A stretch of DNA of 64,000 bases, from positions 1,739,693-1,803,692 of the forward strand of contig NZ_SDHX01000001.1 of the NCBI RefSeq assembly GCF_004118375.1, in the 5' to 3' direction. A program made the position numbers and the translations under genes. Position 1 is the first letter of the stretch; each line of letters begins with the position of its first letter. The notes beneath the pieces are model-generated. The model saw only the letters and a program-made list of their open reading frames with translations. It ran no database searches and had not been told where the DNA came from. The DNA is from Oleiharenicola lentus (GTDB taxonomy: Bacteria > Verrucomicrobiota > Verrucomicrobiia > Opitutales > Opitutaceae). Below are positions 9,281 to 16,785 of the stretch, piece after piece.

Positions 9281-10884
9281 TGAATCGATTTTTCTTAGGG
9301 GTGGCTTGGTGGAGGGCGCGCGTCTCTGCGCGCCGGTTCGGTTTTTCCCCCATGGAGGGTCGGTCTCCGCACCGACCACGGTCGGTGCGGAGACCGACCC
9401 TCCACCTGCTGGCAATGCTTGGCGTCTTGGCGGGCGTATCCCACGCCGCCGAATTCAACTTCGACCTTCTCCAGCAGCGGGCCAGGGAAACCGCCGCGCG
9501 CCCCTACGCGCCGCCCGTCTCCCGCGTGCCCGCGTGGCTGGCCGGCTACAACTACCTCCAGCACCAGAACATCAAGTTCGACCATGATCACGCCTGGTGG
9601 AAGAAGGAGAAGCTGCCGTTTCAGCTCCAGTTCTTCCACCCGGGCTGGCTCTTCAAGGAGTCCGTGCAGGTCCACGAGGTGAGCGGCGGGCAGGAGAAAC
9701 TCATCGATTTCGATCCGGCGCTCTTCCACTACGGCTCCAACCGCCTGCCCGAGGCGGTGCCGGCCGACATGGGCTTTGCCGGCATGCGCATCCATTACGC
9801 GCTCGAGCGTTCGGGCGCGATGAGCGAGCTGGCCGTGTTTCTCGGCGCGAGTTATTTTCGCAGCCTTGCGCGCGGCCTGCACTGGGGACTCTCGGCGCGC
9901 GGCCTCGCGCTGAACAGCGGCGGTCCCGATCCCGAGGAATTCCCGCGCTTCTCCGAGTTCTGGGTCGAGCGCCCGAAGGCCGGTGCGGCTTCCATCACGA
10001 TCCATGCGCTGCTCGAGGGGCCGAGCGTGGCCGGTGCGTATCGCTTCGTCATCACCCCGGGCAAGGAAACGATGATGCAGGTGAAGGCCGCGCTTTACTT
10101 CCGTGCGCCGCCGGCGGTCGTGGGGCTCGCGCCGCTCACCAGCATGTTCCTGCACGGCGAGAACACCGGCTGGTCGAAGAATGATTTCCGGCCCGAGGTC
10201 CATGATTCCGACGGCCTGCTCATGCACACCGGAGCGGGGGAGTGGCTCTGGCGTCCGCTCAACAACCCGGCTTTGGTGCGCGTGAGCGCGTTTGCCGACG
10301 CTTCGCCACGCGGTTTCGGCCTGTTGCAACGCGATCGCGATTTTCTGCACTACGACGACCTCGAGGCTCATTATCACGAGCGGCCCAGCGCCTGGGTCGA
10401 GCCCGTCGGGGACTGGGGCCGCGGTTCCGTGCGCCTCGTCGAACTGCCTTCTCCGGATGAAACCAACGACAACATCGTCGCCTTTTGGACGCCGGAAAAA
10501 TTGCCCGCGCCGGGCGAACCGCTGGTTTTCGAGTATCGCCTCACCTGGTTCGGCGACGCGAAGGGCCGCCCGCCGGCCGGTTTCGTCGCATCCACGAGGC
10601 ACGGGGCTGTGCTCGATCATCCGGACCGCCGCCGGTTTGTGGTAGATTTTGACGGCCTGTCCTTGCCGAAAGGCGTCACGGACCCCGAAGCGGTCGTGAC
10701 CGTGGGCGACGGCGCCAAACTCATTGGCGTCGGCTCCGTGCAGCGCATCGGCCCGACCGGCCGCTGGCGCGCCGTCTTTGAACTGTCGGCCGACGGCAGC
10801 GGCCGGCCGGTGGAACTGCGTTGTTATCTGCGCGGCGCCGAGAAGGCCCTCTCCGAAACATGGAGCAACCTCTGGACACCCTGA
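9280..10884 (+). CDS. opgG: Periplasmic glucan biosynthesis protein OpgG (MdoG)
   Basis: This protein of about 534 residues belongs to the OpgG/MdoG family, which acts in the periplasm on the backbone of osmoregulated glucans made by OpgH. The mature part begins near AEFNFDLLQQRARETA and keeps the family's N-terminal signature (Pro-rich PYAPPVSRVP, then YLQHQNIKF). The ATG at 9280 overlaps the preceding stop. A second in-frame ATG lies at 9352. The signal peptide is odd: between [11 protein letters not shown] and the hydrophobic core LHLLAMLGVLAGVSHA the frame passes through a 50-bp perfect palindrome (9354-9403). The palindrome adds a basic stretch (about EGRSPHRPRSVRRPT). The gene overlaps the next one by 25 bp. 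Confidence 0.9.
   Translation: MNRFFLGVAWWRARVSARRFGFSPMEGRSPHRPRSVRRPTLHLLAMLGVLAGVSHAAEFNFDLLQQRARETAARPYAPPVSRVPAWLAGYNYLQHQNIKFDHDHAWWKKEKLPFQLQFFHPGWLFKESVQVHEVSGGQEKLIDFDPALFHYGSNRLPEAVPADMGFAGMRIHYALERSGAMSELAVFLGASYFRSLARGLHWGLSARGLALNSGGPDPEEFPRFSEFWVERPKAGAASITIHALLEGPSVAGAYRFVITPGKETMMQVKAALYFRAPPAVVGLAPLTSMFLHGENTGWSKNDFRPEVHDSDGLLMHTGAGEWLWRPLNNPALVRVSAFADASPRGFGLLQRDRDFLHYDDLEAHYHERPSAWVEPVGDWGRGSVRLVELPSPDETNDNIVAFWTPEKLPAPGEPLVFEYRLTWFGDAKGRPPAGFVASTRHGAVLDHPDRRRFVVDFDGLSLPKGVTDPEAVVTVGDGAKLIGVGSVQRIGPTGRWRAVFELSADGSGRPVELRCYLRGAEKALSETWSNLWTP
9354..9403. repeat. Perfect 50-bp palindrome inside the opgG 5' coding region
   Basis: Arms of 24 nt at 9354-9377 and 9380-9403 are exact reverse complements around a 2-nt loop (AC). 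The arms begin GGAGGGTCGGTCTCCGC. A related half-element (GGAGGGCGCGCGTCTCTGCG) lies just before it, at about 9311-9330. It resembles the dispersed REP-type palindromes elsewhere in the window, such as 13976-14081, which also contains a GGTCTCCG core. It is read in frame as part of opgG. Confidence 0.85.
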
Positions 10885-11447
10885 ACGCCTTCCGGCCGCG
10901 CACCGGCACGCCGGACCAGTGGAACGCGGCCTTCATCCGCGTCGAGGACTACCTGCGCGCGCACCGCGTGCACAACCGGCTGCAACAGATCACGATCATC
11001 GAGAAGGTGATCGCCCGCGCCGCCGCCCGCCACGCGCAGAACCCCACGCTTGATCCCACGACGCTCGCGGCCGAGGAGATCGACCGCATGATGGACGAGT
11101 GGTTCGGCGAACTGCTTGGCGACAAGAATCTGCCGCACGAACGCATCGCCGTCGAAGGCCGCGTCGCGCTGCTCCTGACCGAGGGCGTGGAACGCTGGCC
11201 CTATGCCTTCCTCGACGAGAAGCAGGTGCCGCCGGAGTTTGCCGAGGAGATGCGCCGGCGCTCCATCCAGGCCGGTCCGGACATGACGGTGACGAGCATG
11301 GTGCCGCGTCCGATCGAGTTGGGCGCGCTCACCGAGGTGGCGGGCCAGACCTTCGAGCAGATCGAGAAATGGCCAATCCTGCGCGTGATCCTGCTCTGGG
11401 CACTGTTCATCTCGGCACTGGGCCTGGTTTTCTACGCAACCCGATGA
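10860..11447 (+). CDS. Small membrane-anchored protein between opgG and opgH
   Basis: This 195-residue protein starts at the ATG at 10860, inside the last 25 bp of opgG, so translation is probably coupled. Residues 1-165 are soluble, charged and largely helical. One transmembrane helix lies at the extreme C-terminus (~169-191, WPILRVILLWALFISALGL), followed by YATR. I do not recognise the family. E. coli OpgH has a cytoplasmic N-terminal extension of about 140 residues before its first membrane helix, which the OpgH here lacks. This protein sits exactly where that extension would be encoded, so it may be a separated functional counterpart. That is inference from position and topology only. 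Confidence 0.7.
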   Translation: MEQPLDTLNAFRPRTGTPDQWNAAFIRVEDYLRAHRVHNRLQQITIIEKVIARAAARHAQNPTLDPTTLAAEEIDRMMDEWFGELLGDKNLPHERIAVEGRVALLLTEGVERWPYAFLDEKQVPPEFAEEMRRRSIQAGPDMTVTSMVPRPIELGALTEVAGQTFEQIEKWPILRVILLWALFISALGLVFYATR

Positions 11448-11461
11448 GCATGACAAGTCAC

Positions 11462-11559
11462 CACACCCCGTCGCTTCGCGCCTCCCCTCTCCAGCGGGGA
11501 CTCGCACTGCTTGGGCACGGATCCCCTCTGGAGAGGGGTGCCCGCCAGGGCGGGGTGTG
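11462..11559. repeat. Dispersed CACCCC...GGGGTG repeat, copy 1
   Basis: This imperfect inverted repeat starts with CACACCCCGTCGCTTCGCG and ends with GGGCGGGGTGTG. Inner arms CCCCTCTCCAG and CTGGAGAGGGG can pair. A second copy lies in opposite orientation at 34019-34120, sharing the CGTCGCTTCGCGCC block, the CCCCTCT/AGAGGGG arms and the CAGGGCGGGGTGTG end. It fills most of the 155-bp gap between the small membrane gene and opgH. Confidence 0.8.
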
Positions 11560-11602
11560 TAAGGCATCTGCGATCAGGTTTCAGCGGCCCATCTCCTGAC
11601 CC

Positions 11603-13756
11603 ATGCCCACGGCCTTCACAGTCGAGCAGGTGGACAAGACGCGCGTCAGCCGGCGGCGGGCGACATTCTTCTCGCTCATCTTTTTGCTCACCGCGTTGGC
11701 GGCATGGTTCATGGCCGATTTGCTCTGGCAGGGGCCGTTCACGCTCGCACGGGTGGCCGATCTGCCGCTGTTGATCCTGTTCACGATTCTGTTTGCCCAT
11801 GTGGCCACGGGTTTCTGCACCGCTCTGCTTGGCCTCTACGTGATCAATCGTGGCGACACGGCGCGCATCAGCCGCACGCTGCGCGACGACGAGTCGCTGG
11901 AGAAACTGCCGCTCGGCAGCACCGCCATCGTGATGCCGGTGTTCAATGAGGACCCCAGCCGCATCTTCGAGGGCCTGCGCGCGATCTATCAGTCGCTCGA
12001 GCAGACCGGCCGGCTCGACGAGTTCGACTTCTTCATCCTCAGCGACTCCAACGACCCGAACCGCTGGATCCAGGAGGAGGTCGCGTGGGCCGAGCTCTGC
12101 AAGCAGCTCAACGGTTTCGGCCGCATCTTCTACCGCAAGCGCCGCATTTCGCTGAACAAGAAGAGCGGCAACGTCGCCGACTTCCTGCGCCGCTGGGGCA
12201 GCAGCTACCGCTACATGGTGGTGCTCGACGCTGACAGCATCATGACCGGCGAGTCCATCGTGAAGCTGGTCGCGATGATGGAGCGCAACCCGACCGTCGG
12301 CATCCTGCAGACCGCGCCGCGCGTGGTGAACGGCGTGACGCTTTACTCGCGGCTGCAGCAGTTCGCCAGCCGGCTCTACGGCCCGCTCTTCCTCGCCGGC
12401 CTCAACTACTGGCACCAAGGCGAAAGCAACTTTTGGGGCCACAACGCCGTGATCCGTGTCGCGCCGTTCATGGAACACGCCGCACTGCCCGAGCTGCCGG
12501 GGCGCGAGCCGTTCGGCGGACGCATCCTCAGTCACGACTTCGTCGAGGCCGCGCTGCTGCGCCGGGCCGGCTGGAAGGTGTGGTTGGCCCATGACCTGGA
12601 GGGCAGCTTCGAGGAGGGGCCGCCCACGCTGATTGACGCCGCCAAGCGCGACCGCCGTTGGTGCCAGGGCAACCTCCAGCACAGCTGGCTGCTCACGGCC
12701 AAGAACCTTCACCCGGTCAACCGCTTTCACCTCTTCCAAGGCATCATGGGCTACGTGAGCTCGCCGATCTGGCTGCTCTTCATGCTCGTGAGCACGCTGC
12801 GGTTGTTTGCCCGCGTCGAGGACGGCACCGTGGATCCGGCGCGCTACATCATGATTTTCGACCATGTCGTGCCGGTGCCGCAGGCGCTCGCGTTGTTCGG
12901 CCTCACCATGACCCTCATCTTCCTGCCCAAGGTGCTGAGCGTGGGCCTCGTGCTGAAACACGGCCGGGCTGCAGCCTACGGCGGACGCGTTCGGCTGGTC
13001 CTGAGCGCCCTGCTCGAAACGATCGCCTCCACGCTGCTGGCGCCGATCAACATGATGTTCCACTCGAAGTTCGTGACCTACATCCTGCTCGGGCAGGGCG
13101 TTAACTGGGTCACGCAGCAGCGCACGGCCAGCGATGACCCCGACTGGCGCGAGGCGATCATCACGCATTCGGGCCAGACATTGTTCGGCCTCGTCTGGGG
13201 CGCCTCAGCCTACATCCTGGCGCCGGCGTTTTTCTGGTGGCTGTCGCCCGTGTTGCTCGGGCTCGTGCTCTCCGCGCCGCTTTCGATCCTCCTGAGTCGC
13301 GCGGGCCTCGGCCGGCGCGCCCGTGAACTCGGTCTTTTCCTGACGCCCGACGAGACGGAGCCCGCGCCCGTGCTCACGCAGCTCGAGCAGAATCTGGAGG
13401 AGTGCTACAAGCACATGCTGCCGATTCGCGAACTCCGCCGGGATTTCGGCCTCATGCAGGCCATCCTCGATCCCTACGTGAACGCCGTGCACGTATCTCT
13501 TTTGCGTCAGCGCCGGCCCGGCAGCTACTCGGTGCGCCGTTACTTCGTGGAATTGCGCCGGCGTTTGCTGGCTGACGGCCCCGACAAGCTCACCACGCGC
13601 GAGAAGATGGCGCTGCTGCTCGATCCCGAGTCCATGAACTGGCTCCACGAGCAATTGTGGAAACTCCCCGCGGACCAGCTCTCCCCGTGGTGGCGACTCG
13701 CGATGCGCCAATACAACGTGCTCACGGCGACTCCGGTGACGGCGTTGTATCGGTAG
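11603..13756 (+). CDS. opgH: Glucans biosynthesis glucosyltransferase OpgH (MdoH), short N-terminus
   Basis: This 717-residue inner-membrane family 2 glucosyltransferase is expected to polymerise UDP-glucose into the beta-glucan backbone of periplasmic glucans. Two N-terminal membrane helices (~20-42, ~52-75) are followed by the catalytic domain. Visible motifs are VMPVFNED, VLDADSIMTGE (D,D), SHDFVEAALLRRAG and the processive-type DRRWCQGN. Several membrane helices follow. Compared with E. coli OpgH (about 847 residues) it lacks the cytoplasmic N-terminal ~120-140 residues; the preceding 195-residue gene may replace it. The C-terminal cytoplasmic tail is present. A dispersed repeat separates it from the small membrane gene, but all are co-directional. 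Confidence 0.93.
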   Translation: MPTAFTVEQVDKTRVSRRRATFFSLIFLLTALAAWFMADLLWQGPFTLARVADLPLLILFTILFAHVATGFCTALLGLYVINRGDTARISRTLRDDESLEKLPLGSTAIVMPVFNEDPSRIFEGLRAIYQSLEQTGRLDEFDFFILSDSNDPNRWIQEEVAWAELCKQLNGFGRIFYRKRRISLNKKSGNVADFLRRWGSSYRYMVVLDADSIMTGESIVKLVAMMERNPTVGILQTAPRVVNGVTLYSRLQQFASRLYGPLFLAGLNYWHQGESNFWGHNAVIRVAPFMEHAALPELPGREPFGGRILSHDFVEAALLRRAGWKVWLAHDLEGSFEEGPPTLIDAAKRDRRWCQGNLQHSWLLTAKNLHPVNRFHLFQGIMGYVSSPIWLLFMLVSTLRLFARVEDGTVDPARYIMIFDHVVPVPQALALFGLTMTLIFLPKVLSVGLVLKHGRAAAYGGRVRLVLSALLETIASTLLAPINMMFHSKFVTYILLGQGVNWVTQQRTASDDPDWREAIITHSGQTLFGLVWGASAYILAPAFFWWLSPVLLGLVLSAPLSILLSRAGLGRRARELGLFLTPDETEPAPVLTQLEQNLEECYKHMLPIRELRRDFGLMQAILDPYVNAVHVSLLRQRRPGSYSVRRYFVELRRRLLADGPDKLTTREKMALLLDPESMNWLHEQLWKLPADQLSPWWRLAMRQYNVLTATPVTALYR

Positions 13757-14134
13757 ATGATCCCGTAGCCGCGCTGGAGCGAAGCGACAGCGTGGTAAAG
13801 CGCACGACCACGCTTTCATCCCGCCAAGCCGGGATTCAGGCGCGGCGACAAAGGAAGGCGTCTGAAGGAAAGAGGTGCCAGGATGGAACCCGCGCTCCGC
13901 GCGGGCTGATTGAAGCACGGTCAAAACCTCAATCCCAATACCGTGTTCATACCAACCGCCCCATGCTTTGGGGATGTAGGGCGGGGTCTCCGAACCCCGC
14001 CTTGCTGCAAAAACGATGCCGCGTTCGAGGCGGGGTTGCTTCGCCATCTCCGCCAAGCCTCCGTCGGAGACCCCGCCCTACAACTCGGAGAATCCTGAGG
14101 TCAGAATAGCTTCCGGAGCAATTGCGGTATCCCC
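13757..14134. other. Intergenic region with dispersed repeats after opgH
   Basis: No gene is supported in these 378 bp between opgH (plus) and the OPT transporter gene (minus). The two genes converge here. The first part contains GCGCTGGAGCGAAGCGACAG and an ACCACG/CGTGGT pair (13790-13815). The second part is the palindromic element listed separately. Short reading frames here lack domain content and are considered chance. Confidence 0.6.
13976..14081. repeat. 106-bp REP-like palindromic element
   Basis: Outer arms of 18 bp (GTAGGGCGGGGTCTCCGA at 13976-13993 and its exact complement at 14064-14081) enclose an inner pair (AACCCCGCC at 13994-14002, GGCGGGGTT at 14030-14038). The transcript could fold into a two-stem structure. 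It sits between convergent genes, where it could also act as a bidirectional terminator, although no U-run is present. It has the look of a dispersed non-autonomous element; no transposase of the RAYT type is visible in the window. Confidence 0.85.
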
Positions 14135-15922
14135 TCAAAGCACCGTCCGCAGCAACCCCGCCACGCCCACGCTCAGCGCGGCGAGTGAATCGCCGGCGAT
14201 GAGGCCGCCGCCGACGAGCGACATGGTGCTCATGTCGGAGGGCAGCGCGTTGGCGTCGGGGGCCGAGGCGGCTTTCCGTTTCTCGGCCCACATCGTGTAG
14301 AGCGAACCGAAGATGCCGCCGCCGGCCCACCAGAGCACAGTCTTGATCTCGACGAAACCGCCGAAGGAGGAAGCGTAGGGGCTGGGCAGGAGCACGGCGT
14401 CCACCGTGAAGTCGGTTACCTTGCCGGCGGTCGAGCTGGCGACGAAGGCCTTGTAGCCGGCGGTGCGCTTGATGAGCTTGCGGATGACCATCGTCACGAG
14501 ACCGATGGCGATGCCCAGCCAGAGGGCCTTCATGACGTGCGGTTGTTCGAGCGTGATGCCCTTGATCGCGCCGACGAACTTGTAAGTCATGGCCGACTGC
14601 CACTGTTGTGCGCCCTCGAGGTTCGGGTTGCTGAACTGGTCGGCCTTGAGGATCGGGTAGGCGCTCATGAAGACCTTGGCGAGCACCACGGTTAGGACGG
14701 CGCCGCAGGCAATGCCGATGACCTGGTAGCGGAACTGGTTCACGCGGTTGGTGCCGAGGCGCCAGCCGGTCGAGCGATCCTGCTGCATGTCGCCGCCGAC
14801 GCTGCAGGAGATGAGCAGGATGGCGGCGCACATGAGGCCGACGCCGGGGTCCTTGAGACCGAGCGCGGCCATGATGAAGACCGCCATCACGAAGGCGCTG
14901 GAGATCGGGTTCCAGTCGGAGATGCCGAGCGAGATGCCGTTCACCAGCACGAAGAGCAGGCAGAGCCCAAGCGCCACGATGAGGAAGAAGACCGGCTGCT
15001 GCAGGAGCTGGCTGCCGATGATCACGATGCCCGCGCCCCAGGCGATGATCCACAGGATCAGGCGGAACATGTTGACGCGCTTCCAATCGGGATCGGGCGC
15101 GACCGGCACCTGTTGGCGAAAGCGTTTGAACGCCTCGATCAGGATCAGGGTGATGTCGAGTCCGGCGGCGCCGAGGATGGTGCCGAGCGAGATGATGAAG
15201 CCGATCTTGCGGTAGGGTTCGCCCTCATGCAGCCAGCCGATCTCGATCAAATAGGGCATGGCCTCTCGGCCGATGACTGCCACGACGAGCGCCGGAATGG
15301 CGATGCGGGCGCCGACGATGAAGCCTGCGCCCACGGTCGAGGCCGAGACGCCGACCGCGCCGATGGCCGCGACCTTGAAGGAGGCGAAGCCCACGGCGTA
15401 GCCGGCGGCGAGGCCGCCGCCGAGCTTGGCGATGGATTGGCGCAACAGCACCGGGTCGGTGAGCGCGCGCAGGATGTTGGCCACCGCGTAGCCGGAGGGG
15501 AAGTTGAGCTGCATCCGGTCCACCAGCACCGGGGTGTAGAGCATGCCCACGCCGACGCCGAACATGCCGATGCAGGTGAGGAAAAGGACCATCTTCCAGT
15601 CGGGCACCGGCGGCAGATTGAGCCAGACCATCGCCTGGATCAGCACCGCCATCGCGCACATGCCGGCCACCGAGGCGGCCATCGTCTGCATGTAGTTCGC
15701 GCCGTGCTTGCCCTCCGGGCCGTAGGGCAGGGTGACCACGCTGCCGAGGATGCCGGCGAGCACTTGGCCACCGACGAAGAAGCCGATGGAGAAGTTCATG
15801 AACGCCGCGGAGATGCCGCCGAGCGGACCGAGGATCGTGATGGCCACCACGGAGAGCATCACGTGGTAGGCGGGTGAGCCGAGCGGGGGGAGGTAACGTT
15901 TCAGACCGGTGGGTTCGGACAT
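14135..15922 (-). CDS. OPT family oligopeptide transporter
   Basis: This 595-residue, very hydrophobic protein has roughly 14-16 membrane helices. It matches the OPT family (proton-driven uptake of oligopeptides or metal-chelating peptides). Features include the N-terminal GLKRYLPPLGSPAYHVMLS, the Gly/Pro-rich first helices, PSGYAVANILRALTDP near residue 145, and a conserved-looking CSVGGDMQQDRSTGWRLG loop in the second half. Typical prokaryotic OPT proteins are 580-680 residues, so it appears complete. The neighbours do not suggest a substrate. Confidence 0.88.
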   Translation of the reverse strand: MSEPTGLKRYLPPLGSPAYHVMLSVVAITILGPLGGISAAFMNFSIGFFVGGQVLAGILGSVVTLPYGPEGKHGANYMQTMAASVAGMCAMAVLIQAMVWLNLPPVPDWKMVLFLTCIGMFGVGVGMLYTPVLVDRMQLNFPSGYAVANILRALTDPVLLRQSIAKLGGGLAAGYAVGFASFKVAAIGAVGVSASTVGAGFIVGARIAIPALVVAVIGREAMPYLIEIGWLHEGEPYRKIGFIISLGTILGAAGLDITLILIEAFKRFRQQVPVAPDPDWKRVNMFRLILWIIAWGAGIVIIGSQLLQQPVFFLIVALGLCLLFVLVNGISLGISDWNPISSAFVMAVFIMAALGLKDPGVGLMCAAILLISCSVGGDMQQDRSTGWRLGTNRVNQFRYQVIGIACGAVLTVVLAKVFMSAYPILKADQFSNPNLEGAQQWQSAMTYKFVGAIKGITLEQPHVMKALWLGIAIGLVTMVIRKLIKRTAGYKAFVASSTAGKVTDFTVDAVLLPSPYASSFGGFVEIKTVLWWAGGGIFGSLYTMWAEKRKAASAPDANALPSDMSTMSLVGGGLIAGDSLAALSVGVAGLLRTVL

Positions 15923-16049
15923 GAGGAAGGAACTGGGTGTGGGTTTCGACCATGGGTATTATGACACGGCGGCCAATCCCTAAATTTTGTCCGAGGTCAC
16001 GCGGAGCGATGAGTTGCAACCCTGAGCCCTGCCGCCGTGTCATGGCCGC

Positions 16050-16553
16050 ATGGAATACGTCATCTGGACCACGGTCATCCTGCTCATGCTGGTGGGGCTG
16101 GTGGGCTGCGTCGTGCCGCTGTTGCCCGGGACTACGCTGATCCTGCTGGCGGCGCTGCTGCAGAAATGGCTCCTGCCCGACACCCTCACCTGGCTGGCGG
16201 TCGGCTGGATCGCGGGCTTCTGGCTGCTGTCGGTGCTGGCCGATCTCGGCTGCACGATCCTCGGCACGAAATTGCTCGGCGGCGGCAAGTGGGGCATGGC
16301 CGGCGCCACGGGCGGGGCCCTGGCCGGGATGTTCTTTTCGCTGCCCGCGCTGCTGCTCGGCACGATGCTTGGCGCCGTCATCGCTGAGAAATGGCTGGGC
16401 AAGAAGACCGACGAGCAGGCCCTCAAAGCCGGCGCCGGCGCCGCGCTCGGCTTCCTCCTCTCCGGCTTCGCCAAACTCGCGTGCGCGGTGGTGATGGTGA
16501 CGCTCTACGCGCTGTCGGCGCTGGGCTCCGCCAGCCAGCCGTTGTCCGCCTGA
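16050..16553 (+). CDS. DUF456 membrane protein
   Basis: This 167-residue protein has about four to five membrane helices and glycine-rich segments (KLLGGGKWGMAGATGGALAG near 75-94). This pattern is characteristic of the DUF456 family, a widespread small inner-membrane protein of unknown function. It diverges from the OPT gene across 127 bp. The start is the first ATG of the hydrophobic frame. Confidence 0.82.
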   Translation: MEYVIWTTVILLMLVGLVGCVVPLLPGTTLILLAALLQKWLLPDTLTWLAVGWIAGFWLLSVLADLGCTILGTKLLGGGKWGMAGATGGALAGMFFSLPALLLGTMLGAVIAEKWLGKKTDEQALKAGAGAALGFLLSGFAKLACAVVMVTLYALSALGSASQPLSA

Positions 16554-16619
16554 GTAGCAGGCGGTAAAGGGGAAAGCACTGTCCGACGCTTAGGCACTTT
16601 CTCGGCCCAACTGGCCAAA

Positions 16620-16644
16620 CCAATGTTCGTATTACGAACTTTGG
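16620..16644. promoter_or_regulatory. Palindromic operator-like site 1
   Basis: Twelve-nucleotide arms (CCAATGTTCGTA and TACGAACTTTGG) flank a single central base (16632) with one mismatch. The core GTTCGTA-N-TACGAAC is shared with the site at 16682-16706. The centres are 62 bp apart, close to six helical turns. Both lie between the DUF456 gene and the membrane glycosyltransferase start. This is typical geometry for a dimeric repressor or activator. No regulator gene is adjacent. Confidence 0.6.
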
Positions 16645-16681
16645 GCACGAATCGCCGCCACCGCCAGAGGTAGGTCCGATC

Positions 16682-16706
16682 AGAATGTTCGTAATACGAA
16701 CATTGG
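16682..16706. promoter_or_regulatory. Palindromic operator-like site 2
   Basis: The second copy of the GTTCGTA-N-TACGAAC palindrome has arms AATGTTCGTA and TACGAACATT perfectly paired around 16694. It ends 79 bp before the chosen start of the downstream glycosyltransferase, a plausible operator position. Confidence 0.6.
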
Positions 16707-16785
16707 CGTCGCGGCGGGATGCCTCAGCGACTTGCGTCCGAACATTCAGGTTGGCATCGGGCGGTTGATTTCATTGCCTGCGGCG

